Source of the DNA: Chromera velia
Lineage: Eukaryota > Sar > Chromeraceae
Direction: 5' to 3'
DNA: 37,863 bases
Assembly: GCA_018398765.1 (NCBI GenBank)
Contig: JAHBMJ010000608.1
Location: forward strand, 1-37,863
How positions within the stretch are numbered: position 1 is the first letter of the stretch; the number at the start of each line of letters is the position of its first letter. Under the pieces are notes generated by a model. It made no database searches. It worked only from the letters and a program-made list of their open reading frames with translations, and was not told the origin of the DNA. This document shows positions 10,378 through 20,573 of this stretch, piece after piece. The translations under genes were made by a program, and so were the position numbers.

Positions 10378-11136
10378 GTGACAGTTCTAACTGTAGGGAG
10401 CCATCCGGTCTCCACATCCCCAGATGAAGACTCCGTCTTTCTGCCTGTATGTGAGACTATCCCCGTCTCTACACCCGCAGACCGCGACTTGATCGTTCCA
10501 CGCGCAGCCGTCCCAAGTGTCACGTCTTCTAGCGTGTCTTCTTTGACAACGGAACCGACCTTTGCATCTCATAACACTTCTGCAGTGCCGGCTACCCTAT
10601 AATGCTGGCAATGCGAAGACAACAGTGTGGGAAAAAGGTGTAGCCAGTGCAAAGTTGCAACTTATTGCAGTGTTGCATGTCAGAAGGTTTACTGGAAGAC
10701 TTACAGAGCGAAATGCGACAGAGAGTGGGTGGGACACGCTATGAAGGGCACAAAGAAGGAGATGGATAGTGCAGAAGCACTGGACTTTTTGAAGAGAGTC
10801 GAGATAGCAAGTGAAGCAAGGAAGCAGGAGCTTGTTAACGAGTAAGTGGTGAGCTTTGTGGTTAGCTGTCTCTACATCGATGGGCCCATCAAGACGATTG
10901 GCCCCCGGCCAAGACAGGGATCGAACGGATGTGCAGAGGGACGTTCGACTTGTCCAGCTGATCAAAGGGGCACTAGACGCACTCGCAGCGCTCCTCAACT
11001 AGATAGTAGAGGATGCATTGGATAAAGACCCCGAAGAAAGCCTCTGAGATGATTTGCTTCGTCTACTCTGCCATATTGCTGAACAAGACCTTATGCCAGA
11101 AAGGGTGAAAGTACAAGCAACGTGCCTTTACTGGAG
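10378..11136 (+). pseudogene. MYND zinc-finger gene fragment with introns, decayed
   Basis: One frame holds a Ser/Thr/Pro-rich stretch (10378-10599), then TAA (10600-10602), then at once a MYND finger (10603-10716). The finger reads C-x2-C-x8-C-x2-C-x4-YC-x3-C-x7-Y-x3-C. The His expected before the last Cys is Tyr (TAC, 10702-10704), one transition from CAC. A helical Lys/Glu-rich part follows to a GTAAGT donor at 10842. Splicing to 10939 is in phase (GA+G) and leads to a Leu/Ala-rich helical segment. That segment continues in one frame through TAG (11000-11002) and TGA (11045-11047) to a possible donor at 11137. Three in-frame stops of three kinds, no frameshift and a lost zinc ligand show a decayed copy of a host gene. 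MYND fingers bind proline-rich peptides in regulators and SMYD-type proteins. The parent gene is not in the window. Confidence 0.7.
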
Positions 11137-11372
11137 GTATGCAGTGTGAAGGAAAGGTGTGGGTGCATGTGGTTGAAGCCGCGGGTCAAAGTTTTTGTGT
11201 CACAGTGACTCTACATACTTTTCAGACGGTAAAACTTTGTTCATCAATCGATGGTAAATTTCTTTCTCTTCTTATTTAGTCTCTATCTTTTTTCTTTTCT
11301 TTTCCCTTTCTCAGACTCAGAGTGTGAAACTTGTCTTTCTTGTCACTCCCTCTATCACTTCACGTCTATTAG

Positions 11373-12150
11373 TCAGACAGAACGATAAAAAGCAACCCAT
11401 ATAAGAAGAGAGAGGGTTTTCCATTCCCCTTTATGTGTTTTGGGAAAAGAACGTTCATGGTGACTCTAAAAAGTGTGAAAAAAAAGAAAAGTGAACTCTC
11501 AATTTCCCTTTCCTTTTTCTTCTCTGTTTGAAAGTTTCTTTTCTGCAACTCTCTCTGTTACCTCACCCTTTCTAAGTCGGACAGAACAACAGGAAGCAAC
11601 CCACAAGAAGAGAGAGGGTCTTCCATTCCCCTCTGTGCGTCTCGGGAAAAGAATGTTCTTGGTTACTCAGAAAAGTATGAAAGAAAAGAGAAGTGAACTC
11701 TCGATTTCCCTTTTCTTTTTCTTCTCTGTTTGAAAGTTTCTTTTCTGTAACTCTCTCTGTCACCTCACTCTTTTTGAGTCGGACAGAACAACAGGAAGCA
11801 ATCCACAAGAAGAGAGAGGGTCTTCCATTCCCTTCTGTGCATCTCAGGAAAAGAATGTTCTTGGTTACTCAGAAAAGTGTGAAAGAAAGAAGAAGAGTAT
11901 TTCTCTCTTTTTCTCACTTAGTCTTAATTCTTCGTTCTTTTTTCTCACTCTGGTTGAAGTTTCCTTTCTTGTTACTCTCCCTGACAGTGTTACTTCATCT
12001 TTCTCAGTCAGACAGAACGACAAGAAACAACCCATAAGAAGAGAGAGGGCTTTACCGTTCCCCTTTACGCGTCTCGGAAAAAGAAACGTTCTTGGTTACT
12101 CTGAAAAGTGTAAAATAAACATGTTCTCTCTCTCACTTGGTCTTAATCTC
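11373..12150 (+). repeat. Tandem array, about four units of 200-230 bp
   Basis: Unit starts, marked by TC(A/G)GACAGAAC, are at 11373, 11577, 11779 and 12007. Each unit has an AAGAAGAGAGAGGG(T/C/G) block, a TTCCATTCCC-like block, a TTCTTGGTTACTC-like block, then a pyrimidine-rich second half ending in TTACCTCA(C)…TCT. Spacing is 204, 202 and 228 bp. Units two and three are nearly identical and the outer ones are more diverged, as in arrays that grow by unequal exchange. The array lies within the 3.2-kb transposon. Open frames over it are repeat artefacts. Confidence 0.85.
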
Positions 12151-12710
12151 TTTTCTCAATTCTTTCTCTCCTTTTTATTCTTACGTTTCAGCACTAAAAG
12201 TCATTTCGCTTTTGGCAGCCTTTTGCCCCTCTGTCAAATGGCTTCAGATCGGAACGAGAAAGCCATTCAGATAAAGGAAAAATGATGCCGCGTATGCTTT
12301 TTCTTCAATTGTAAACCGTTTACGGCATAAGCTATACCTGTGCGGGCCAGCCAGGGAAGTCTGATGCGTCTAGGCGCTTTCATTGGGAGCTGCACGTCGG
12401 ACATTCGGCATTGGGGCGGGAGGCCAATCCTCCTGACATAAATCCTAATCCTGATCCAAATCCTAATTTACATTAAAGTAACAATGATTTCACTTTAAAT
12501 AAATAATTTAAAACTTTAAAACACTTAAAAAAGTATTTTTTGAACTAGAACTGAAAGAAAACATCACTTTTCTAGCATTCTTTGCAGGGTAGTTTTAAAG
12601 TGTTTAAAGGGAAAATTTTAAAAGTTTACAGTTAAAGTGGGGGCTAGAGTGGGGGTGTTATCACTTTATTTAAAAATTTAAAACTATTGGGATCACCCCT
12701 AGAAGTTCTT

Positions 12711-13325
12711 GGCACAAACTTCTTGCAAATTCTTCCACAGAAGAAAGATTAAATAAAACTACAAGTACCTGAGAGTGAACGTTAATTGGAAACTAATTAT
12801 AACATTCATAGTCAAGTTACTCTGCGTTAATTTTTATAAGTTCATATGAATTTATTCTATCAAGAAAATCTCATTCAGAAACCTCCAGCCAGCCCGCTAT
12901 CCATGCATCCCGCATGATCTCACAGACCAGAGAAAACGACGGCACATGCAGCCGTTCCTGCACGCAGACGGTGTCATTTCTTGCTCAGCCGGCCCAACCT
13001 GCCAGCCCGCACAGTTGCCGCAATTACTCCTCTCACCCTGCGTTGATTAATTGACAAGCAGCAGCGGCTGCAACGGGGGGGGCAAACAACTAGATGGAAG
13101 TCGGAGGGACGGACGGAAACAGGGAGAAAGAGGAATGAAAGCGGAGAAGTCAAGGTGGAAGGAGACACCCCGAATCGATCACTCGAAGGTCTGCATCCCC
13201 AACCGAACCCGTCAAGGGCAACGATTGAGCAATTAAGTTAGCCCACAGCTCCGCACAGTCAAGAGAGCAGGCTGTGCGTGTGTGTGTGTGTGTGATCAGA
13301 CAGACAGGCAGCTAGGCAGGCCGAG
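12711..13325. other. Spacer downstream of the transposon
   Basis: No gene was identified. It includes the 3' flank of the minus-strand ERD2-like gene and a short (GT)n at about 13277-13293. Confidence 0.5.
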
Positions 13326-13977
13326 CTAAACCTCGTCATTCAGGATGAAGGCCACGGGAACACCTTTGGAGATGCACCGCAAGTAGTGCCAGATGAAATC
13401 CCCCATCACGATCAATTGCAGAAACTGCAGACAGGCAGACAGACACCCACGAAACAGAACGAAAAAAGACACCAAATTCAGGCACAAAAAGACTCATAGC
13501 GAGAAGCAACGACACAGACACACAGACACAGACACAGAGACACACACACAAGTACACATAAACACAAGGGCAGATGGACACAGAGAGCCTGGGGATCGGA
13601 GGAGAAAGAGAGAGAAACAAACAGAGACCCGGCACTCCTTTTGCCTTTCCTGTCTTCTTCCCTTGCGCTTACAGATATGCATCAGAGAGACCTCTTTTTT
13701 TCTTTTCTTCCGGACAGACGGAGATGCAAGGGCGCTCAGTCCCACGCACGCACGCATGTAGAAGTGGATGGTGATTAATAGAGAGACAACTCTAAAAGCG
13801 GCTTGCACTCACGGACGCGGCACTCGGTGCAGTGCGAATCAATGGAAGGCAATGTATCATTGGGTCGCACCTTCGGCCTTTCACTCTCTCTCTCACTCTC
13901 TCTCACACACACACACAAACACAAACGCTTATACATGCAGGTACATACACACGCACATGCACATAAACGCGCGCGCG

Positions 13978-14016
<39 letters not shown>

Positions 14017-14537
14017 CCAGTCACTCACACGCTCTCTCACGCACGCATGCCCGCACGTACGCACGCACCCTCACACACGTGGACACTCTGATGGAGAGCC
14101 ACAGAGACAGACGAAGAGACAAGAGCGAAACACACACAGAAGTCATTGAGTCAGGTCCTCCAAACCAAAAAGCAAACTACTTTCCATCATAACCCTCGAA
14201 GACGAACAACCGCACACGCTCTTTCGGTCTCCCTCCCTCTCTCTTTCTTCCCCCCTTATCTCTCTCTTTTTCTGTCACTAGCTCCCATTCTCCCCTCCCT
14301 CCCACCCTCTCTCTTGCTCCCTGCCGCTCATGCGATATGTGGATCGCTTACCGCCCACTTCTCATTTCCTCTCGCTCCTTCTTTGCACACACCCTCTAGC
14401 TGTCTTCCTCCCCGCCCTTCGTTTCCTTCGCTGTCCCTTGTTGACATGCGACCTTCTCAATCTGCTTCTATCAGGCCCCTTATCTTTCTCTGTTCCTCCG
14501 TCTTCGACGCACACACGCACGCGCGCACGCACACACA

Positions 14538-14614
<77 letters not shown>

Positions 14615-15513
14615 ATACACGAACACACGCTCGCATGCCAACTCGTCTCCAGCGCTGCCCAAACGGGCCAACCAGCCAGCCAGGGGAATCTTCTGCTGCT
14701 CCCCCAATCTCCCCCCCATGCACCTACCTGCATGACGATCACCCAGATGCCCACGTAAGACTTGAGCCCCTTGGTGGGGTCGTTGAGTTCGGAGTAGGAG
14801 GAGAACCAGAAGATGAAGGAGAGGAACTTGGACAGCGCCTGCCCTGCCAGGAAGTGGGTCGTGAACGGTTGGACCTTCCCTTCCCTTTGGAAGAGGAACA
14901 GCTGGGGCAGACAGCTAAAGCTCTCTAGATAGAGAGCAAATGTCCACGCAATGTCAGCAGGCATCCAGGCGTTTAGTGATGGGTGGAAGATAAGGGAGAG
15001 GACCAGAGCGGGGAAGATCAACCACAAGTGGTTCAGGGTGTCTGTGGTAGGGTCGTACGTGGATGCGAACCTTCTTCTGCACATGAACACGATGGTGCCC
15101 GCCAGAAGAAGCGAAATCGCCTCCACAGTCTGATACAGCCAATCCCCGGATCGATCGTATGGCAAATAGCCCTCGAAGGGCACAATGGAGCAGAGTCTTG
15201 CAGATAGAACCACCACGTAGCATTCGTACATCTTTAGTGACACCCCCGAGCACGATTTGCTGGTTTCAATTTGAACTGCCACCATCAGAAACGCAAACAT
15301 GGAGATGAGACTGCCCAGGGTCATCACGAAAGAGAAGTCACCGTCTGAAAAAAGCACAAAGAGGACAAACACGACCGCCAAAAAAGCCGCCCAGGCTTTT
15401 AAGTTCTGCTGATTCCGGCGAACCCATGCTTTTACTTTTTCTGGATCTTTCAAATCCCCCAGCATTCGTGACACCGCTGCGGGCGTCGTTGTCTGAGAGG
15501 AAGGTGACCTCAT
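13326..15513 (-). CDS. ERD2/KDEL-receptor-like protein, two exons
   Basis: Exons are complement(14728..15513) and complement(13326..13424), joined in phase 0 (donor CAG/GTAGGTG, acceptor CTGTCTGCAG), giving 294 aa. The intron (1303 nt) is packed with microsatellite that reads (TG)n on the coding strand. About seven hydrophobic helices follow an N-terminal stretch with WVRRNQQNLKAW. Family signatures include SCSGVSLK (residues about 87-94) and YLESFSCLPQLFLF (about 195-208), matching the YLE-x5-LPQL signature of ER lumen protein-retaining receptors. A TTHFLAG motif follows, matching T(A/S)HY. The longer N-terminus, compared with about 212 aa for the classic receptor, matches the plant ERD2-like group. 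The canonical receptor cycles between Golgi and ER and retrieves H/KDEL proteins; this divergent form may have a related trafficking role. The last 32 residues come from exon 2. Confidence 0.85.
13429..14727 (-). repeat. Microsatellite-rich intron of the ERD2-like gene
   Basis: CA-type tracts on the plus strand lie at about 13515-13560, 13904-14080 and 14515-14612, and CT-rich blocks lie between. On the coding (minus) strand these read as (TG)n and (AG)n. Long frames across it are read-through artefacts, including one that runs from the first exon through the donor. Confidence 0.8.
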
Positions 15514-16142
15514 GCTGATTTTGGGCCCGCTTCCTCTACGACTCAGATCGAGAACAAAGGAGTGAGTGACTTTCTTCTAGCTCAGACGGCTTTCAGTGCC
15601 ATCTCGCACAGCACCTTTCAAGAGTTGAAACCTTATTAATAATATTAATATCAGGATCAGAATGTGAAGCGAGTCCCTCCGCGCGATCTTGCAGGAAGAG
15701 CGAAAATACCAAATGAAGCTCCCACGCAAGCGCCTGGGTCTTTTCAAGTGTCCATGTTCCGACTTTCCGAGGATTTCCGAGGTGATCGAAGAAGAGGGTG
15801 ATGATCAACTGAGCGTCTCCATGCACAAGGAAACGTGCGAGAGCGCGGCCCGGCCGGCCCGCATGCCGCGCGCGGGGGCGCCGCCGCGCGTACGTGCGGC
15901 CGGGCCCGCGGACCATGCACTATAGCTCTTCTGAGTCTTCTCGGAATCTCTATCGGAGAGGTATCACTGTCTGCCAACATACTTGTCTGAGCCACGTTGA
16001 GTCTCGCAGTACGACACCTGCCAGGCCACCGACGTTCAAGTCATTTCAAATCTGCAAGAGTCGCCTGAGTTTGGAGACATGGTGGCATAGCACCCCGTTG
16101 AAGAAGTGTTTCGGACTTACATATTCGGAGACGGTGTTTGTA
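15514..16142. promoter_or_regulatory. Divergent promoter region with GC-rich island
   Basis: This 630-bp region separates the starts of the minus-strand ERD2-like gene and the plus-strand RtcB gene. A very GC-rich stretch, full of CGCG and GGCC words, covers about 15841-15914 and contrasts with both flanks. It may be a shared CpG-type promoter. Short open frames on either strand here have biased composition and no recognisable domain. Confidence 0.4.
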
Positions 16143-19103
16143 ATGTGGAGGTTGCGCTCTTCTTTTGTGGGTCCTCACTCCTTGCGGTGTCGTTTTGGGT
16201 TGTCGAGTTCTGGTGGTTCTCGATGTCTGTATGGGACTCAGTCGAAGGGTGGCCGTGTCAAAAGCTATCCAATCAGAATCAACACCGAGAATGTGCCCGT
16301 CTACCTGTAAGTCCTGTCATGCATGTTGGCCGTCTCCTTTCGTGCTCCTTCGTGCAAGACCTCCCATTTGTTCGTTCTGACTGCTTGCAGGTACACAGAT
16401 GACGCAGACACCCAAACAATGCAGCAACTGCGAAAGCTGGCCGAGAAGGAATTTGTCGTCGGATTTGTGGCAGGCATGCCCGACGTGCATCTGGGTCAGC
16501 GTGTAAGCCGTCTCCTCTAGCTGTGTGGCTTGCCTTGTGTATGCTCTCACGTTTATTATCTCGGTTAGTGGCGCTGTCTGATTAATTTCTTCGGTGTTAT
16601 TCATATCTTTACGCGAGGTTCCCGTGCACCGGGCTTTCCTCGTTTCTCTGCGGATTGCCTCTGCCTTCACTCTGTGGCATGTCACCCTAATCGCACTTTT
16701 GAGGTTCCAGGAAGGCGATGTGCTTGACGGCAGGTCAAAGAGACAACGGAAGCCTACAGATCTCTCCCATTTTGAAAGTGCTGGTCCTCTTCTCTCCTCT
16801 GCAGGAAAGGGGGCGACTGTCGGGTCCGTCTTCGCAAGTGAGTACTCCAATGGCGTGTGTTGAGGCGCATGTATTCCTCTTTCGGTTCGCTGGTCTTCTT
16901 CGTTGGCTGCCTTCCCAATAAATTTCCTCTCCTGCACCCTTTTTATTAATTTATTCCTTCTCAAAGACCAAGCTCGTCGGTCTCGACATTGTTCCTAGCG
17001 CAAGACCGCTCTCTTCGCTTCATTCTTGTTCTCCCACGGACTTCTCTGTTCTTTTCCTTCGCTGCGAACACCCCTTATCTTTTTTCCTTCCAGGTAGCCT
17101 TGCCAGTTGGTGTTTTCATAATACACGCACGCAGCATCTACCTGCGTGAGCCACTCTTTCCTTCTCACGCAAACATGCAGACAGCACAGTACACGGTGCT
17201 GCGCTTCCCTGTGTATAGTATGTTTCTGCCTGTTTCTGAACCGAAAACTGAGACAAACGAAGAAAAAGAGAATCGACGAATCTCCCCTGCATGCAGCCCG
17301 AGACGCCATCTGTCCGAATGCCGTGGGAGTGGACATCGGGTGCGGGATGTGCGCCGTGCCGCTGGAGGGGTTGACACGGGATGACGCAGACGAGGAGACG
17401 CTGCTGAGCATCCACAGAAGAGTAAAGGACCGAATTCCCACAGGTCTGTCTGCATTCAGGGGGAGAGAGCTCTGTAGGGTGTGAGCACTCCGACTGCTGC
17501 AACACTGGATGGTGCGCTGCTATCATGCCATGACGTTTCTCTCTGGATGCGTTCTTTTCTTTGTCCTTCCTACCTGCCTGACATCATTTTTCCTTAATTC
17601 CTCCAGGCAGGTCGGATGGATGGATGATCATTCATTCAAGTCCGTGTCCTGTCTTCTCTCTCTTTTCCTCCCTTCTCTTCTCCTGCTTCGTTCTCTTCCC
17701 CGATCGGGTCCATCAATTAGACTGAATGCACGGCCGCATCGGTTTGCCTACCTGCCTCCATCCATCCATCCATCCACAGGTTTTGACTACCACTCATCCC
17801 CCCTCCCGGGTGCTTCCAACGCTGTGAAGAAATTGGTCAGTCAGTCCATGAGCGCGTGAGGGCGGGAAGGTAGTGGAGAGGGCAGGGGGCGAAGGAGACT
17901 TCGAGACAGAGCCAAAATTCTTCTCTCCACCAAACAGCATGTCAGCCATTTTTCTCAATACGACATGTGTTCATCCTTTCCTTCATTCCATCAATGAAGC
18001 TCGGTCGTTTCTCGTCTAATCAAAGGAGTAAAGCAGAGCCAAACTGTTTGAATTGTCAAGAAGATCATCCACGCGGGCGTTCAATGAGGAAAGCGAAATG
18101 CTCTTCGCCCCCTTCCTGTCCTCGTGCGTATTGTCCCGTTTTGTCTGGTTCTGTGTGCAGTTCGATACCTGGAAACCCACGGGGTGGCTGCGTTCGTTTT
18201 GGGCAGATCGACACACGTGCCAAGTCGGTCAGTTTGGTCGGCATCAACGTTTTCCTCATTCTTACTGCGGTGATGGATACCCGCAGTAAGTCGGTGAGAG
18301 ACTGCGAGTTCTTCTGCTGCTGCAAAAAAACATACATGCAATGACCTCAGTCGGCAGGAACCTCGATCTTCGATTGATCCGGCTGATTCACCGCGATCCG
18401 GCAGGCACATTTTTGTCTGATGAGGAAGGGGTGTGTTTGCTCGATGAAGGCCATTTGACGCCCTGTAAGTGTGTTCTCATCCCATCCCATTCCTTCGATC
18501 TGTGTTTGCTTTAGTTCTTCTTCTTCGTGTACGTCTCTATCCGTCTTGTCTTGCATTTCTTTTCCACACGCAGACCAGAACACTCACACACAGATATCTG
18601 CCTGCGCACACATACAGGCACTTTAGGGGGAGGCAACCACTTCATAGAGCTCCTCTACGACGAGAACGGGGGGCTCTGGCTGATGCTCCACTCAGGCAGG
18701 TTGGTAGGTTCGTTGGTTGGTTGTTTGGTGTGAGCCTGAAGAGAGGAACAGAGAAGGAGGATGCAGAAACTGAGTGAGAGAAGAGATCAATGGAAAGAAA
18801 TCTTTGTGCCCCTCTTTCAGTGTCAGTCTATCTGCTAGCAGCCACCGCTCCTGAGAAACCATTTCCTTCATGGTAGTCCGGGGAGGGCTTGTTTACAGGC
18901 AGGGGGGAAGGAAGGAGAAAGAGGGGGGGAAAGGAAGAAGGTCAGCCAGCAAAGAGCTCTGTGAACACCAGCGTTCTTTTTTCGCCCCCCTGTCGAGGTC
19001 AATGACTGCGCTTGTTTTCTGTCACTCCCTCTGCATGCTGTAGAGTGCTTCCCCTTCTCTGGTCTCTCCGTTTTGGAACCCGTCACCACTTGTTCTCTTC
19101 GCT

Positions 19104-19155
<52 letters not shown>

Positions 19156-20533
19156 TGTGTGTATGCGTGCATTCCCTGCAGCCGTCACATCGGGAACTGT
19201 ACAGCACAGCACTACGACGAGTTGGCAGCGCGACAGACGGGGGGGCAGAAAGAAGGTCAGGATGGGGGAGGGAAGATGGAGAGGGTTGACATGAGCAGGC
19301 AACGCAAGTTTAGGAGCAGGCAACGCAAGTTGCGGAGCAGGGGGTGTGGGAAGATGTGATGGGGCAGACAAGTGGGCTAGACGGTATGGAAGACGAAGGG
19401 TAGACCTCCGCCCAAGGCATGCACGATAGGGAAGAATTTTCTGAAGATTGACGGAAAGAGAAGAGAAAGACGAGTGCAGAGGGTGCTTTCTTATTTTTTC
19501 ACCCCTATGGCGTCTATTTTCACCCAGGGATTCAGAAGGCTTTTCGGACACCCCGCTCTTGTTCCTTGCTCTCTTCTCTGGCTCATTCATATTCATTGCA
19601 CTCCCTGGTTCTCCGACTTTGCTCTGCAGGTCTAAGTTTTCTCTATCTGTCAAGCAGAGAGGGACAAGATTACGTTACTGTCAGTAGGCCCATCATATGT
19701 TCCTCTCGTGTCTGTCTCCCTGACTGCAGCCATTACGCCCCTGTTGATCCCTGTGTAGCTTGGAGAGAAAATGCGCGTGCACATGTGTCCATCGAGTGTG
19801 TCTGATGGTCTGCTTCTTCTTCCCTGTCTTCTTTTGTGCTCTTCCCGATCGTCGTCTTCTTCGTGTTCTTCTTGTTTGTGTGCATCTGCAGGACATGAAC
19901 TTCTGCCAGGCCTACGCAGCTGAGAACCGCCATTTCATGATGGACGCCTTCGCTGAGGTGGCGTTGGAAGAGTTTCGGCAGAAGAAGAAGAAAAGGGGCA
20001 TCTCTATGGGTCAGAAATGGAGGGAGCGAGGAAGGGGGGAAAGGAGGGAGGGAGGGGAAATTTGGGGTAGCCATCAACAAAGGCAGTAGATTCGTTTCGT
20101 CGACCGTTTTCCTGATGCCGATCTTTTTCAAAGGTAACATTCCTTCTGGAAACGCAAAACGGAATTTGATTGCTCAGAGAAAGTCGATCTACTGCTCCGA
20201 ATGTTCAAACATGCACTCCAGAAAAAGAGAACTGGCACAAATTTGGGTGGCGCGCGCGCGCGCGTGTGTGTGTGTGTGTCTTTGTGTCTGTGTCTGTGTG
20301 TGTCTTCTGCGTGCTGTTGTGCAGTTCCTTTTGGGCAGGGTGAGGAGGGTCGAGGAAGTAGGAGGAGACGGGCACCCGGGGTGTCTGGTGGGATTGGAGA
20401 TCGGAGTTCCAGTAGGGAGACAGAGGAAGGGGACGTGGGGGCGAGGTGGGATGCGATGGTGAACATACACCACAACTACTGTCAATGTGAGAAGTGCAGG
20501 TGGCGGGATGAGGAGTCGGGTCAGCCGTCTGTG

Positions 20534-20573
<40 letters not shown>

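Larger units (their letters stand above)
9518..12702. mobile_element. 3.2-kb DNA transposon carrying a captured MYND gene
   Basis: The ends form an inverted repeat CTAGGGGTGATCCCAATA (9518-9535, complement 12685-12702). They are flanked by the perfect 8-bp direct repeat AAGTTCTT (9510-9517 and 12703-12710). Just inside the left end the motif AGCGAGC occurs four times (9550, 9567, 9586, 9605), like subterminal transposase-binding repeats of hAT elements. The right end is AT-rich with CACTTTAAA words in both orientations. No transposase was found. Instead the element holds the MYND pseudogene (10378-11136) and a tandem array (11373-12150). An 8-bp duplication points to the hAT superfamily, but the assignment is an inference. 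The element appears to be a non-autonomous transducer of host DNA. Confidence 0.75.

Noticed and set aside
10909-10930. tRNA-like word gggatcgaac
   Set aside because: No cloverleaf could be built around it; it lies in the MYND pseudogene intron.
14362-14727. Extension of the ERD2-like frame past the exon end on the minus strand
   Set aside because: It reads through a GT donor into a CA/TG microsatellite; the true C-terminus is found in the exon at 13326-13424.
15593-15925. Overlapping frames on both strands between the divergent genes
   Set aside because: Composition follows the GC island and no motif was recognised; better explained as promoter DNA.
18347-18470. Open stretch in rtcB intron 6 ending at a good GTAAGT donor
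   Set aside because: Its translation does not match RtcB, and the flanking exons already join in phase into an unbroken conserved segment (QFG-TLGGGNHF).
18868-19653. 261-codon minus-strand frame inside rtcB
   Set aside because: It overlaps three conserved rtcB exons and their introns, runs through a CT/GT repeat and has no recognisable domain.
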